Positions 9,521-17,379 of a stretch of DNA of 64,000 nucleotides are shown here, in pieces (positions within the stretch are counted from its first letter, which is position 1; the number at the start of each line of letters is the position of its first letter). Position numbers and translations under genes: made by a program. Under the pieces are notes generated by a model, which did not search any database, was not told where the DNA came from, and saw only the letters and a list, made by a program, of their open reading frames with translations. The DNA is from G965227875 sp965227875 (GTDB lineage: Bacteria; Pseudomonadota; Alphaproteobacteria; Rhizobiales; JAJFHC01): contig OZ245783.1 of the NCBI GenBank assembly GCA_965227875.1, positions 2,170,001-2,234,000 on the forward strand, given 5' to 3'.

Positions 9521-10354
9521 ATGAAACGGAAAAGCGATGCGGAACGAATTGCGTTTTTCCCCGATGAACAGATCATGGAGGTGGATTTCTCCGACATGAC
9601 CTTCGAGGTGTCGTCGCGTGCGAATGCCTTCTACGACGAGATGGACCGGCAGATCGTCGCGTCCGGCAAGAAGTGGTTCTTTCTCGTCAACTACTTCAAC
9701 ACCAGGATCATGGCCGAGGGCTGGATCACGTTTGCCCACCGCGGCAAGAAATCAAACATCGCCTATTCGCTGGGGTCGGCACGCTATGCGGTCAGCCCGG
9801 ATGTCGGCGAGGCGGTGCTCCGCCGCGCCGAAGTGGAGGACTTCGACCCGAGCCTGTTCGCGAGCCGCGAGGCGGCCGTCGAGCATCTTTATGGCCTGCG
9901 CGCCAAGATGACGCCGGAGGAGTTCGGCAAGGCGGTCGTCCTCACCGAACCCGAACCCCGGCTCCCGATGGAGAACCGGGTGACCTTCCACCCCGAGTTG
10001 CAGATCATGGAGGTGGATTTCACCGACGTCAGCTTCGAGCGTTCCGACGACGTGAACGCCTTCTACGACCTGGTCGAGTCGCGCCTCGCCGAAACCGGGG
10101 AGAAGTGGTACTTCCTCGTCAATTACCGGAACTGCGAGATCATGCCGGAAGCCTGGATGGCGTTTGCCACGCGCGGCAAGAAGATCAACCTGTCCCATTC
10201 TCTCGGCACGGTGCGCTGCGAGGCGCGCGAGACGACGGGCCGCCAGATCGTGCGCGAGTCCGAGAGCCAGAACTTCGACCCGAACATCGTCCCCGACCGC
10301 GACGCCGCCATCGACCGCATCGCCGCCCTCCGCGCCGCCGCCGGCAAGACCTGA
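9521..10354 (+). CDS. Unknown protein made of two tandem copies of one domain
   Basis: A 277-residue protein with no signal peptide and no family I recognise. Residues ~9-125 and ~150-270 align end to end. Each copy has R[IV]xFxPxxQIMEVDF[ST]D, then NAFYD, then KW[FY]FLVNY, then a small loop, RGKK, a short 'SLG' strand and a closing helix with FDP. By eye roughly half the positions are identical. The alternating strand/helix pattern and short length per copy recall STAS/SpoIIAA-like folds, but that is a guess. It follows the ABC importer operon by 130 bases on the same strand, so a regulatory or accessory link to transport is possible. The ATG at 9521 begins immediately before the first repeat. 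Confidence 0.75.
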   Translation: MKRKSDAERIAFFPDEQIMEVDFSDMTFEVSSRANAFYDEMDRQIVASGKKWFFLVNYFNTRIMAEGWITFAHRGKKSNIAYSLGSARYAVSPDVGEAVLRRAEVEDFDPSLFASREAAVEHLYGLRAKMTPEEFGKAVVLTEPEPRLPMENRVTFHPELQIMEVDFTDVSFERSDDVNAFYDLVESRLAETGEKWYFLVNYRNCEIMPEAWMAFATRGKKINLSHSLGTVRCEARETTGRQIVRESESQNFDPNIVPDRDAAIDRIAALRAAAGKT

Positions 10355-10397
10355 GCCTCTTCGAGCGGAAGTCGGGCCGGAGCGCTTGCGCATTCAA

Positions 10398-10558
10398 GTT
10401 CCCCGGACGCGCGGAAGCGCGAGCCGGGGCCGTACAGGATAGATGCCTGAATGTGGAACGGTCCCGGATGATCCTGTCGGACCTCCGGGACACGAGACGT
10501 GGGACGCGGCAACCATCCCCCGAAGTCCCGGACACCGATCCGGGACCCAGCAGCGGCC
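10398..10558. repeat. Core repeat unit, copy 1
   Basis: The unit starts with GTTCCCCGGACGCGCGGAAG. It contains a GCGCGAGCCGGGGCC element, then a GTCCCGGA...TCCGGGAC palindrome with a 15-17 base loop, and ends with a second palindrome of the same arms and a 6-base loop (GTCCCGGACACCGATCCGGG). Two hairpins sharing identical arms could also pair with each other. Confidence 0.8.
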
Positions 10559-10779
10559 TCGCGGCGGGCGCGACCCACGCGCCTCCAGCCGCAGGCACGG
10601 CCATGGTGCGGGGCTGGATTGCCGGGTCGCGCCCGGCAGGGACGGATGAAAATTATAGGCGCCTCTGCCTTCGCATTGCCCGTCCGCAGCTGGGCCCCGG
10701 GTCCGGCCTGGGGATTCGTGCTCTTGTCTTGCGAGTTAAGCATTGGAGCGTAAATCGCGCCGGGAAGCTGACCATCCCC

Positions 10780-10941
10780 GTTCCCCGGACGCGCAGAAGC
10801 GCGAGCCGGGGCCGTACAGGATAGAAGCCTGAATGTGGAACGGTCCCGGATGATCCTGTCGGATCTCCGGGATACGAAACGCCGACCGTGGCAACAATCC
10901 TCCCGAAGTCCCGGACCCCGATCCGGGACCCAGGGGCGGCC
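10780..10941. repeat. Core repeat unit, copy 2
   Basis: The same order of elements as copy 1 over 162 bases, differing at scattered positions. The long-loop palindrome ends TCCGGGAT instead of TCCGGGAC. Confidence 0.8.
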
Positions 10942-11237
10942 TCGTGGCGGGCACGACCCGCGCCTCCAGCCGCAGGCACGGCCATGGTGCGAGGCTGGAT
11001 TGCCGGGTCGGGCCCGGCAAGGTCGGATGAAAATTATAGGCGCCTGTGCATTCGCATTGCCCGGCCGCAGCTGGGCCCCGGGTCAGGCCCGGCTAAGACG
11101 GATGAAATTCATAGGCGCCTGTGCATTAGCATTGCTCGGCCGCAGTTGGGCCCCGGGCCAGGCCCGGGGCTTCGAGCTCTTGTTTTGCGACGGGGGGCCC
11201 TTGAGCGGAAGTCGGGCCAGGGAGCTTGTGCATCCCC

Positions 11238-11398
11238 GTTCCCCGGACGCCTGTCAGCGCGAGCCGGGGCCGTGCAGGATAGAAGCCTGAATGTGGAACG
11301 GTCCCGGATGATCCTGGCGGATCTCCGGGAGACGAAGCGCCAACCGTGGCAACCATCCCCCGAAGTCCCGGACACCGATCCGGGGCCCACCGGCGGCC
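11238..11398. repeat. Core repeat unit, copy 3
   Basis: Same element order over 161 bases. The start differs slightly (CCTGTCAGCGCGAG) and the final palindrome arm reads TCCGGGGC. It abuts the stop codon of the aldolase gene at 11406, so it may also sit in that transcript's 3' end. Confidence 0.8.
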
Positions 11399-11405
11399 CG
11401 GTGCG

Positions 11406-12203
11406 CTAGCCGCCTTGTCCGGGAGTGAGGGCGCGCACGGCGGCGGCCTGGGATCGGGCGCCGGCCATCATGAAGGAGAAGTCGTTGCCCGAGAGGATGA
11501 GCCGGGCGCCGATGTCGATATAGACCTTCATGAGATCCGGCGCGTAGACGCCGCCCATGCCGGGGTGCTTGCCGTGGGCGCGGCAGGCGTCGACGACGGT
11601 GCGGTAGGCGTCGGCCACGCTCGGGTGATCGAACTGCCCGGGAATGCCCATTTCCATGCACAGGTCGTTCGTCCCGATGAGCAGCGCGTCGATCCCCGGC
11701 ACGGCGGCGATTTCGTGCGCGTTCTCCAGCGCCTGCGGCGATTCGATCATCACCACGATCAGGGTCGCGGCGTTGACCGCGGTGGCGACCTCGCCGAACG
11801 GATGGCTCTCGAAGGCCAGTTGCGGCAGCGCGCCGGTCATCGACCGGTGCCCGTCCGGAGGGTAGCGGCAGAAGGCGGCGATGCGCGCCGCCGTGGCCGC
11901 GTCGTCGACATGCGGCACGACGATCCCCTGGGCGCCCGCATCGAGCGCCCGGGTCGCGTGGTGATGTTCGAAGCCGGGAACGCGAACGATGGGCGTTATG
12001 CCGGCATCCTGCGCGGCCACCGAGATCTGCGCTGCGGTGTCCATATCCATGGAATTGTGTTCCATGTCGATGAACAGCCAGTCGAAACCGGCCGTCATCA
12101 TCGCCTTGCCTATGTCGACTGTCCGGTTCTGCCGCAGGCCCACGCCGAGCGACAGTTGCCCCGCCTCCAGCCGTGCCTTGGCCCGGTTCTCGATCCTGAT
12201 CAT
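11406..12203 (-). CDS. HpcH/HpaI-family class II aldolase
   Basis: A 265-residue TIM-barrel aldolase/citrate-lyase-family enzyme that would cleave or form a carbon-carbon bond using pyruvate or a related ketoacid enolate and a divalent metal. Family marks are 'GFDWLFIDMEHNSMD' (early acidic/His loop), 'GITPIVRVPG', 'GAQGIVVPHVDD' and 'VVMIESPQALEN' with the metal-binding Glu, plus 'IDALLIGTNDL' with the second acidic ligand. 'RSMTG' lies where family members read GxRxxG. It is the third gene of the minus-strand operon below the RpiR regulator and the aldehyde dehydrogenase, suggesting aldol cleavage followed by aldehyde oxidation. The actual substrate is unknown. Confidence 0.9.
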   Translation of the reverse strand: MIRIENRAKARLEAGQLSLGVGLRQNRTVDIGKAMMTAGFDWLFIDMEHNSMDMDTAAQISVAAQDAGITPIVRVPGFEHHHATRALDAGAQGIVVPHVDDAATAARIAAFCRYPPDGHRSMTGALPQLAFESHPFGEVATAVNAATLIVVMIESPQALENAHEIAAVPGIDALLIGTNDLCMEMGIPGQFDHPSVADAYRTVVDACRAHGKHPGMGGVYAPDLMKVYIDIGARLILSGNDFSFMMAGARSQAAAVRALTPGQGG

Positions 12204-12252
12204 GTCTGGGTCTTTCCCTTCTTTGCGTGTGAACCGTCGTCTCTGCGAAACC

Positions 12253-13626
12253 TCAGAGTCTCTTCAGGTGGAAGGACTTCGGGCGGGTGAGCGCATGGTA
12301 GCCGAGTTCTGAAAGCGCCGCGCCGCGGCCGGTCTCCTTGCAGCCGGTCCAGCAGAGCGCCGGGTCGAGATAGTCGCACCGGTTCATGAACACGGTTCCG
12401 GTCTCGATCCGGCGGCCCAGCGCAAGCGCGCGGTCCGCATCGCCCGTCCAGACGGACGCCGTCAGCCCGTAGTCGCTGTCGTTCATCAGCGCGAGGGCCT
12501 CGTCGTCCGATGCGACTTTCATGATGCCGACCACCGGTCCGAAGCTCTCCTCCCGCATGACCCGCATCTCGTGACTGACCCCTGTGAGCACCTGCGGCGC
12601 GAGATAGGCGCCGCCGTCGTCGGCGGGAAAACGGCCGGGATCGATATGCGCGGTGGCCCCCATCGCAAGGGCCTCTTCGGTCTGCGACCGCACCTCGGCC
12701 GCGAACCGGCGATGCGCCATCGGTCCCAGCGTCGTCCCTGCGTCGAGCGGGTTGCCGAGCGTGTAGGACGACACCAGCGCCACGGCTTTTTCCACGAAAT
12801 CGTCGTAGAGCGGCGCGGCGACATAGATGCGCTCGATGCCGCAGCAGCACTGGCCGGAGTTGAAGAACGCGCCGTCGATCAGCGTGTCCACCGCCGCATC
12901 GAGATCGGCGTCCTCCATCACGTAGCCCGGATCCTTGCCGCCGAGCTCGAGCCCCATGGGTGTGAAGGTTCCCGCGGCCGCGCGTTCCATCGTCTTTCCG
13001 CCACCCACCGAGCCAGTGAAGTTGACGAAGTCGAAGGCCCGCGCCGCGAGCAGCTCGCCGGTCGTGGCATGGTCGAGAAAGATGTTCTGGAAGACATCTT
13101 CGGGCACGCCCGCTTCCGTGAATGCGCGGACCATGCGCTCGCCGGCGAGCAGGGTCTGGGTCGCGTGCTTGAGCACGACCGCATTGCCCGCGATGAGCGC
13201 CGGCACCACGGTGTTGACGGCCGTGAGATAGGGGTAGTTCCACGGCGCCACCACAAACACGACGCCGTGCGGCTGGCGTTCTATGCGCCGCACGAAGGAC
13301 GGGCTGTCCTCGATGTCCAGCGGCGCGAGCCCCTTCGGCGCGATCTTCGCCATGTGAGAGGCGCGTTCCTCGACGCCGCCGAACTCGCCGCCATAGCGCA
13401 CGGGCCTGCCCATCATCCAGGCGATCTCGACGGCGGTTTCGTCCTTCATTTCGCCGAGCCTGGCGATCCCGCCCATGACCAGGTCCGTGCGTTCCTCCAG
13501 CGGGCGCCGGGCCCAGTCCGCCTGGGCCTTGCGGGCCGTCGCGACGATGCCGTTTGCCGAGGCAAGGTCGGACGTGGGCCGTTCGGCGAACACGCTTCCG
13601 TCCACCGGCGAGATACATTGCAGCAT
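12253..13626 (-). CDS. NAD(P)-dependent aldehyde dehydrogenase
   Basis: A 457-residue member of the aldehyde dehydrogenase superfamily, oxidising an aldehyde to an acid. The fingerprints are complete: PWNYP (Asn for the oxyanion hole), FTGSVGGG (Rossmann loop), LELGGKDP (general-base Glu) and GQCCCGIERIY, where Cys261 (GQxC) is the predicted nucleophile and is flanked by Cys260 and Cys262. 'ESFGPVVG' and a C-terminal 'KETGRGAALSELGY' are also present. Slightly short for the family (about 480-500), mainly at the N-terminus. An AGGAGAAAA ribosome-binding site precedes the ATG. It is second in the operon with the RpiR regulator (52-base gap) and the aldolase (49-base gap). Confidence 0.95.
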   Translation of the reverse strand: MLQCISPVDGSVFAERPTSDLASANGIVATARKAQADWARRPLEERTDLVMGGIARLGEMKDETAVEIAWMMGRPVRYGGEFGGVEERASHMAKIAPKGLAPLDIEDSPSFVRRIERQPHGVVFVVAPWNYPYLTAVNTVVPALIAGNAVVLKHATQTLLAGERMVRAFTEAGVPEDVFQNIFLDHATTGELLAARAFDFVNFTGSVGGGKTMERAAAGTFTPMGLELGGKDPGYVMEDADLDAAVDTLIDGAFFNSGQCCCGIERIYVAAPLYDDFVEKAVALVSSYTLGNPLDAGTTLGPMAHRRFAAEVRSQTEEALAMGATAHIDPGRFPADDGGAYLAPQVLTGVSHEMRVMREESFGPVVGIMKVASDDEALALMNDSDYGLTASVWTGDADRALALGRRIETGTVFMNRCDYLDPALCWTGCKETGRGAALSELGYHALTRPKSFHLKRL

Positions 13627-13678
13627 TTCTTTTTTCTCCTATCTGCGTGACCCCGGAGGGGCGGGGTCGAGAGTCATG

Positions 13679-14545
13679 TCATGAAAACTTGCGGAAGAAA
13701 CGCGTCTTGTCGAACATCGATTCGAGCGCTTCCATCCGGCTTCTCGTCTTGCCCCAGTGGCGTTCCTGGACCTCCGCGATCACGATCTCCACCAGAAGCA
13801 TGCAGGTGACGTTCGAGTCCCAGGCCGACGGTACGGCGATCCGGCTGCTGAAACACAGGTCTGCGTGGGCGTTGACCGGGGAGAGCCACTGGTCGGTGAA
13901 CAGTATGATCCTGGCGCCCTTCTGCCGCGCCATTTCAGCCAGTCGCAGGGTTCCGTTTTCGTAGCGCCGCACATCGAAGATGACGACCACGTCCCCTTCT
14001 CCGACATCGAGCAGGTAGTGCGGCCACGCGTTCGTGCTCGATCCGATCAGCGTCACCCTGGGGCGGATCACCTGCAGGTGGAGGAAGAAATAGTCTGCCA
14101 GCGTCCGGGTGATGCGGCCACCGAAGACATGGACCGATCTTTCCTTGTCGCTCAGGAGCGAGCAGGCGTCGTCGAACAGGGACGTGTCGATCGCCGCCAG
14201 GGACTGGCCGATATTGTCGATCACCGCTTCGGTGAACCGGTTGAGGATATGGCCGTCGGGCACGCCGCTGACCCAGCGGTCGCGCTTGGCGATGGGGCCG
14301 GAAATCGTCTCGTTCAGCTCCTGTCGCAACTGCGCCTGGAAGTCGGGAAACCCGGTGAAGCCGAGTTTCTGCACGAGGCGGGCGACCGTCGGCGTTGAGA
14401 CGCCCGCTTCGCCGGCCACCGTCGTGATGGTGCCCAGGCCGGACGCCGGATAGTTCCGCAGGATGGTGTCGGCGAGCTGGTGCTCGGCGCGGGTCAGGTC
14501 GTCGTGTTTCTCGCGCAGCCTGTCTGCAATGGTCTTGACGGACAA
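13679..14545 (-). CDS. MurR/RpiR-family transcription regulator
   Basis: A 288-residue regulator. The N-terminal HTH_6 domain (about residues 1-80) has 'AGEAGVSTPTVARLVQKLGFTGFPDFQAQL', the family's DNA-recognition block. The C-terminal SIS domain (about 125-260) is recognisable from 'SVHVFGGRITRTLADYFFLHL', 'LIGSSTNAWPHYLLDVGEGDVVVIFDVRRYE' and 'GARIILFTD'. SIS domains of this family bind a phosphosugar or a catabolic intermediate. It heads the minus-strand operon and diverges from the transporter operon at 14645, so it is the obvious candidate regulator of both sides. Confidence 0.93.
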   Translation of the reverse strand: MSVKTIADRLREKHDDLTRAEHQLADTILRNYPASGLGTITTVAGEAGVSTPTVARLVQKLGFTGFPDFQAQLRQELNETISGPIAKRDRWVSGVPDGHILNRFTEAVIDNIGQSLAAIDTSLFDDACSLLSDKERSVHVFGGRITRTLADYFFLHLQVIRPRVTLIGSSTNAWPHYLLDVGEGDVVVIFDVRRYENGTLRLAEMARQKGARIILFTDQWLSPVNAHADLCFSSRIAVPSAWDSNVTCMLLVEIVIAEVQERHWGKTRSRMEALESMFDKTRFFRKFS

Positions 14546-14587
14546 CTCCGTACCCTCTGTTCACGGCCGTCGCCGGCCGGCATCCGG

Positions 14588-14628
14588 AATAATTATTGAC
14601 AAGTTCGGTCGATATGAAAAGAATTTTA
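14588..14628. promoter_or_regulatory. Divergent promoter/operator region of the RpiR-TRAP locus
   Basis: An AT-rich island in a 99-bp divergent gap. It contains a perfect palindrome AATAATTATT (14588-14597), a consensus -35 box TTGACA (14596-14601) for the plus-strand operon, a loose -10 AAGAAT at 17-base spacing (14619-14624), and an inverted AAAA-GAA-TTTT element (14617-14627). Overlap of a palindrome with the -35 box would fit repression by the RpiR protein. Promoter assignment is by eye. Confidence 0.4.
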
Positions 14629-14644
14629 CAAACACAATACGCGC

Positions 14645-15436
14645 ATGCGAGGGGTCATACGCTTGAACACGGCATCGGATTCGCCAGTGTCCGTCCTGGA
14701 CGGAAGCCCGACGGCGCCGTTCCTCTTCGTGTGCGAGCACGCCAGCGCGCATATTCCCGACCGCTATGGCGGGCTCGGTCTCGACGACGGGACGCGCAGG
14801 AGCCATGTCGCCTGGGATCCGGGCGCGGAAACCGTCACCCGCGCACTGGCCCGTGCCTTCGATGCGCCGGCCGTCCTGGGCCGGGTGTCGCGCCTGGTCT
14901 ACGATTGCAACCGCCCGCCGGAGTCTCCCGGGGCGATGCCGCCGCGAAGCGAGATTTTCGACATCCCGGGAAATGCCGGCCTCAGCGAGGCGGAGAAGGC
15001 CGAACGGGTCGACACGGTCTACCGTCCGTTCGAAGCCGCGCTCGCCGGGGCGATCGACGCCCGGCGATCCGCCCCCGCCCTCGTCACGATCCACAGTTTC
15101 ACGCCCGTCTATTTCGGGCAGCGCAGAGATGTCGAACTGGGCATACTGCACGACGAGGACGCCCGGTTCGCCGACGCCGTTCTGGCCGTTGCCGCCCGCC
15201 ACACGACACTCGACGTGCGCCGGAACGAACCCTATGGTCCAGCGGACGGGGTGACCCACACCCTTCGCCGCCACGGACTGAGCCGGAACCTCCTGAACGT
15301 CATGATCGAAGTGCGCAACGACCTGCTGGCCTCCGAAAGCGAGTGCGCCGCGATCGCCGCCATGCTGGCCGGGCTTCTGCGTGACGCTCTGGCCACGCTG
15401 TCGCCGTCGACGCCGGCGCAGGGGGCGACCGCATGA
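14645..15436 (+). CDS. N-formylglutamate amidohydrolase-family protein
   Basis: A 263-residue protein of the FGase family (HutG-type deformylase; PF05013-like), zinc amidohydrolases that remove N-formyl or related acyl groups. The characteristic N-terminal block 'LFVCEHASAHIPDRYGGLGL' holds the metal/active-site Glu-His. 'RSHVAWDPGA' and 'VTIHSFTPVYFG' with the second His, then 'NLLNVMIEVRNDLL' with the conserved Glu-x-Arg-x-Asp, complete the pattern. No other histidine-degradation gene is nearby. The gene is fused translationally (ATGA overlap) to the TRAP transporter genes, so it likely acts on the imported compound rather than on formylglutamate from histidine. Confidence 0.88.
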   Translation: MRGVIRLNTASDSPVSVLDGSPTAPFLFVCEHASAHIPDRYGGLGLDDGTRRSHVAWDPGAETVTRALARAFDAPAVLGRVSRLVYDCNRPPESPGAMPPRSEIFDIPGNAGLSEAEKAERVDTVYRPFEAALAGAIDARRSAPALVTIHSFTPVYFGQRRDVELGILHDEDARFADAVLAVAARHTTLDVRRNEPYGPADGVTHTLRRHGLSRNLLNVMIEVRNDLLASESECAAIAAMLAGLLRDALATLSPSTPAQGATA

Positions 15437-15999
15437 ATGCGGCCCGCGCCTATATCCGCGTGGTCGACTCGATCAACCGGCGCGTGGGCCGGATCATGAT
15501 GTACGGCATTTTCGTCATGATCCTGATTCTCCTCTGGTCGTCGGTCTCCAAGACCTTCTTGCTGCCGTCCCTGTGGACGCTCGAGATGGCCCAGTTCGCC
15601 ATGGTGACCTATTACATCATCGGCGGGCCCTACTCGATCCAGCTCGGCTCGAACGTGCGCATGGATCTCTTCTACAGCGACTGGTCCCTGCGCCGCAAAG
15701 CCCAGGTCGACGCCATCACGGTCTTCTTCCTGATGTTCTATCTCGGCGTCCTGCTCTATGGCGGTCTTCACTCGACCGCCTATTCCTTCGGCCATTACGG
15801 CGACGAACCCCTGGGCTTCCTCGCCAGCCTCGTGACCGGCCAGGAGGACCCGGGGCGGCTGGAGCGCAGCCCGACCGCGTGGCGGCCCTATCTCTGGCCG
15901 ATCAAGGTCATCATGTGCACCGGCATCTTTCTCATGCTGCTGCAGGCGGTGTCCGAACTGCTCAAGGACATCATCAGGTTGCGGGAGGGCGACGTCTGA
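15433..15999 (+). CDS. dctQ: TRAP transporter small membrane subunit, DctQ family
   Basis: A 188-residue protein with four hydrophobic segments, the usual DctQ layout. 'WTLEMAQFAMVTYYIIGGPYSIQLGSNVRMDLFYSDW' corresponds to the conserved E-x-A...G-x-x-VR-x-D core. It overlaps the amidohydrolase stop by 4 bases (ATGA) and the dctM start by one base (TGATG). A roughly 30-residue polar stretch (TGQEDPGRLERSPTAW) before the last membrane segment is longer than usual. Confidence 0.93.
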   Translation: MNAARAYIRVVDSINRRVGRIMMYGIFVMILILLWSSVSKTFLLPSLWTLEMAQFAMVTYYIIGGPYSIQLGSNVRMDLFYSDWSLRRKAQVDAITVFFLMFYLGVLLYGGLHSTAYSFGHYGDEPLGFLASLVTGQEDPGRLERSPTAWRPYLWPIKVIMCTGIFLMLLQAVSELLKDIIRLREGDV

Positions 16000-17321
16000 T
16001 GTCCTACGAGATGATTGCGCTCCTCATGTTCGCGTCGATGATGCTGATGCTGTTCACCGGCCAGCGGGTCTTCGGCGCCATCGGCGCGGTGGCCTGCGCC
16101 GCGTCGCTCGCCCTGTGGGGGACCGGCGGGTCCGACATCGCCTTCGCCTCGGCCATGAAGCTCATGAAGTGGTATCCGCTTCTGACCCTGCCCATGTTCA
16201 TCTTCATGGGCTATGTGCTGTCGGAATCGCGCATCGCCGACGATCTCTACAAGATGTTCCACGTGTGGATGGGGCCCGTCCGCGGCGGGCTCGCCATCGG
16301 GACCATCGGCCTCATGGTGCTGATCTCCGCCATGAACGGCCTGTCCGTCGCCGGCATGGCCATCGGCGCGACGATCGCCCTGCCCGAACTCCTCAAGCGA
16401 AACTACGACAAGCGCATGGTGACCGGGGTGATCCAGGCGGGATCGTCGCTCGGCATTCTTGTCCCGCCGTCGGTCGTGCTTGTACTCTACGCCATGATCG
16501 CCCGCCAGCCGGTGGGCCAGCTCTGGCTCGCCGGGGTCTTCCCGGGCCTGATGATGGCCGCCATGTTCATGCTCTTCATCTATGTGCGCTGCCGCATCCA
16601 GCCCAGTCTCGGGCCGGCCCTGCCGCCGGAGGAACGCGACATTCCGATGCGCGAGAAGCTGCGCCTGCTGTCGGCGGGCCTGCTGCCGCTCTTCATTTTC
16701 GCGGTCATGATGGTGCCCTTCGTCAACGGCTGGACCTCGCTGGTGGAGAGTTCCGCCGTCGGCGCGACGACCGCGTTTCTCGCAGCCGTGCTTAAGGGCC
16801 GCATGACCCGGGAGGTCTTCGAGACCTCCGTCCGCCAGACGCTGGCGATCTCCTGCATGTTCATGTGGATCATCCTGGCCGCGCTGGCCTTCGGCGCCGT
16901 TTTCGACGGTCTTGGCGCCGTGCGCGCGATCGAGGACCTGTTCACCGACAGGCTCGGTCTCAATCCGTGGATGATCCTCATCCTGATGCAGCTGTCCTTC
17001 CTCATCATGGGGACATTCCTCGACGACACCGCCATGCTCGTCATCGTCGCGCCGCTCTACGTGCCTCTCGTGGGCCTGCTCGGCTTCGACCTCATCTGGT
17101 ACGGCGTGCTCTACACGATCACGACCCAGATCGCATACATGACGCCACCCTTCGGCTACAATCTGTTCCTCATGCGCGCCATGGCGCCGCCGGAGATCAC
17201 GCTCAGGGACATCTACAGCTCCATCACGCCCTTCGTACTCGTCATGGTGCTGGCACTGAGCCTGGTTATGATCTTCCCGGAAATCGCCATGTGGCTGCCG
17301 AACTACGTTTACGGAAAATAA
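15999..17321 (+). CDS. dctM: TRAP transporter large membrane subunit, DctM family
   Basis: A 440-residue, very hydrophobic ion-coupled transporter subunit of the DctM/SiaM family. Recognisable blocks are 'MLMLFTGQRVFGAIG', 'YPLLTLPMFIFMGYVLSESRIADDLYKM', 'NGLSVAGMAIGATIALPELLKRNYDKRMVTGVIQAGSSLGILVPPSVVLVLYA' and 'GTFLDDTAMLVIVAPLYVPL'. It starts at the ATG overlapping the dctQ stop; a longer in-frame extension to 15381 overlaps dctQ and is rejected. Confidence 0.95.
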   Translation: MSYEMIALLMFASMMLMLFTGQRVFGAIGAVACAASLALWGTGGSDIAFASAMKLMKWYPLLTLPMFIFMGYVLSESRIADDLYKMFHVWMGPVRGGLAIGTIGLMVLISAMNGLSVAGMAIGATIALPELLKRNYDKRMVTGVIQAGSSLGILVPPSVVLVLYAMIARQPVGQLWLAGVFPGLMMAAMFMLFIYVRCRIQPSLGPALPPEERDIPMREKLRLLSAGLLPLFIFAVMMVPFVNGWTSLVESSAVGATTAFLAAVLKGRMTREVFETSVRQTLAISCMFMWIILAALAFGAVFDGLGAVRAIEDLFTDRLGLNPWMILILMQLSFLIMGTFLDDTAMLVIVAPLYVPLVGLLGFDLIWYGVLYTITTQIAYMTPPFGYNLFLMRAMAPPEITLRDIYSSITPFVLVMVLALSLVMIFPEIAMWLPNYVYGK

Positions 17322-17379
17322 CGAGAACCGCAGAAGCGGACGCGAAACCAACCCAAGGGAGCAACAAAGGAGAAGTCCA

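Larger units (their letters stand above)
10355..11405. repeat. 1-kb array of intergenic repeats between two operons
   Basis: A gene-free region built of recurring pieces. A ~161-bp core unit occurs three times (entries at 10398, 10780 and 11238). A second piece, containing GGATGAAAATTATAGGCGCC and a GGGCCCCGGGT-type palindrome, occurs at about 10640-10709, 11023-11090 and, shortened, 11097-11165. A diverged set of the same pieces is at 1-450. Frames across it are Arg/Pro-rich and inconsistent between copies, so no protein is called. Confidence 0.85.

Noticed and set aside
10355..11405. The 1-kb array as a CRISPR
   Set aside because: Units are ~161 bp with internal palindromes and irregular spacing, with no short constant repeat plus variable spacers and no cas genes.
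10123..11409. Several 90-380-codon frames across the intergenic repeat array
   Set aside because: They read through palindromic repeats, are Arg/Pro/Ala-rich, and change frame between repeat copies, so none is conserved as protein.
12200..13618. A second minus-strand frame of 472 codons overlapping the aldehyde dehydrogenase
   Set aside because: It is a shadow frame in GC-rich codons. The dehydrogenase motifs lie in the other frame.
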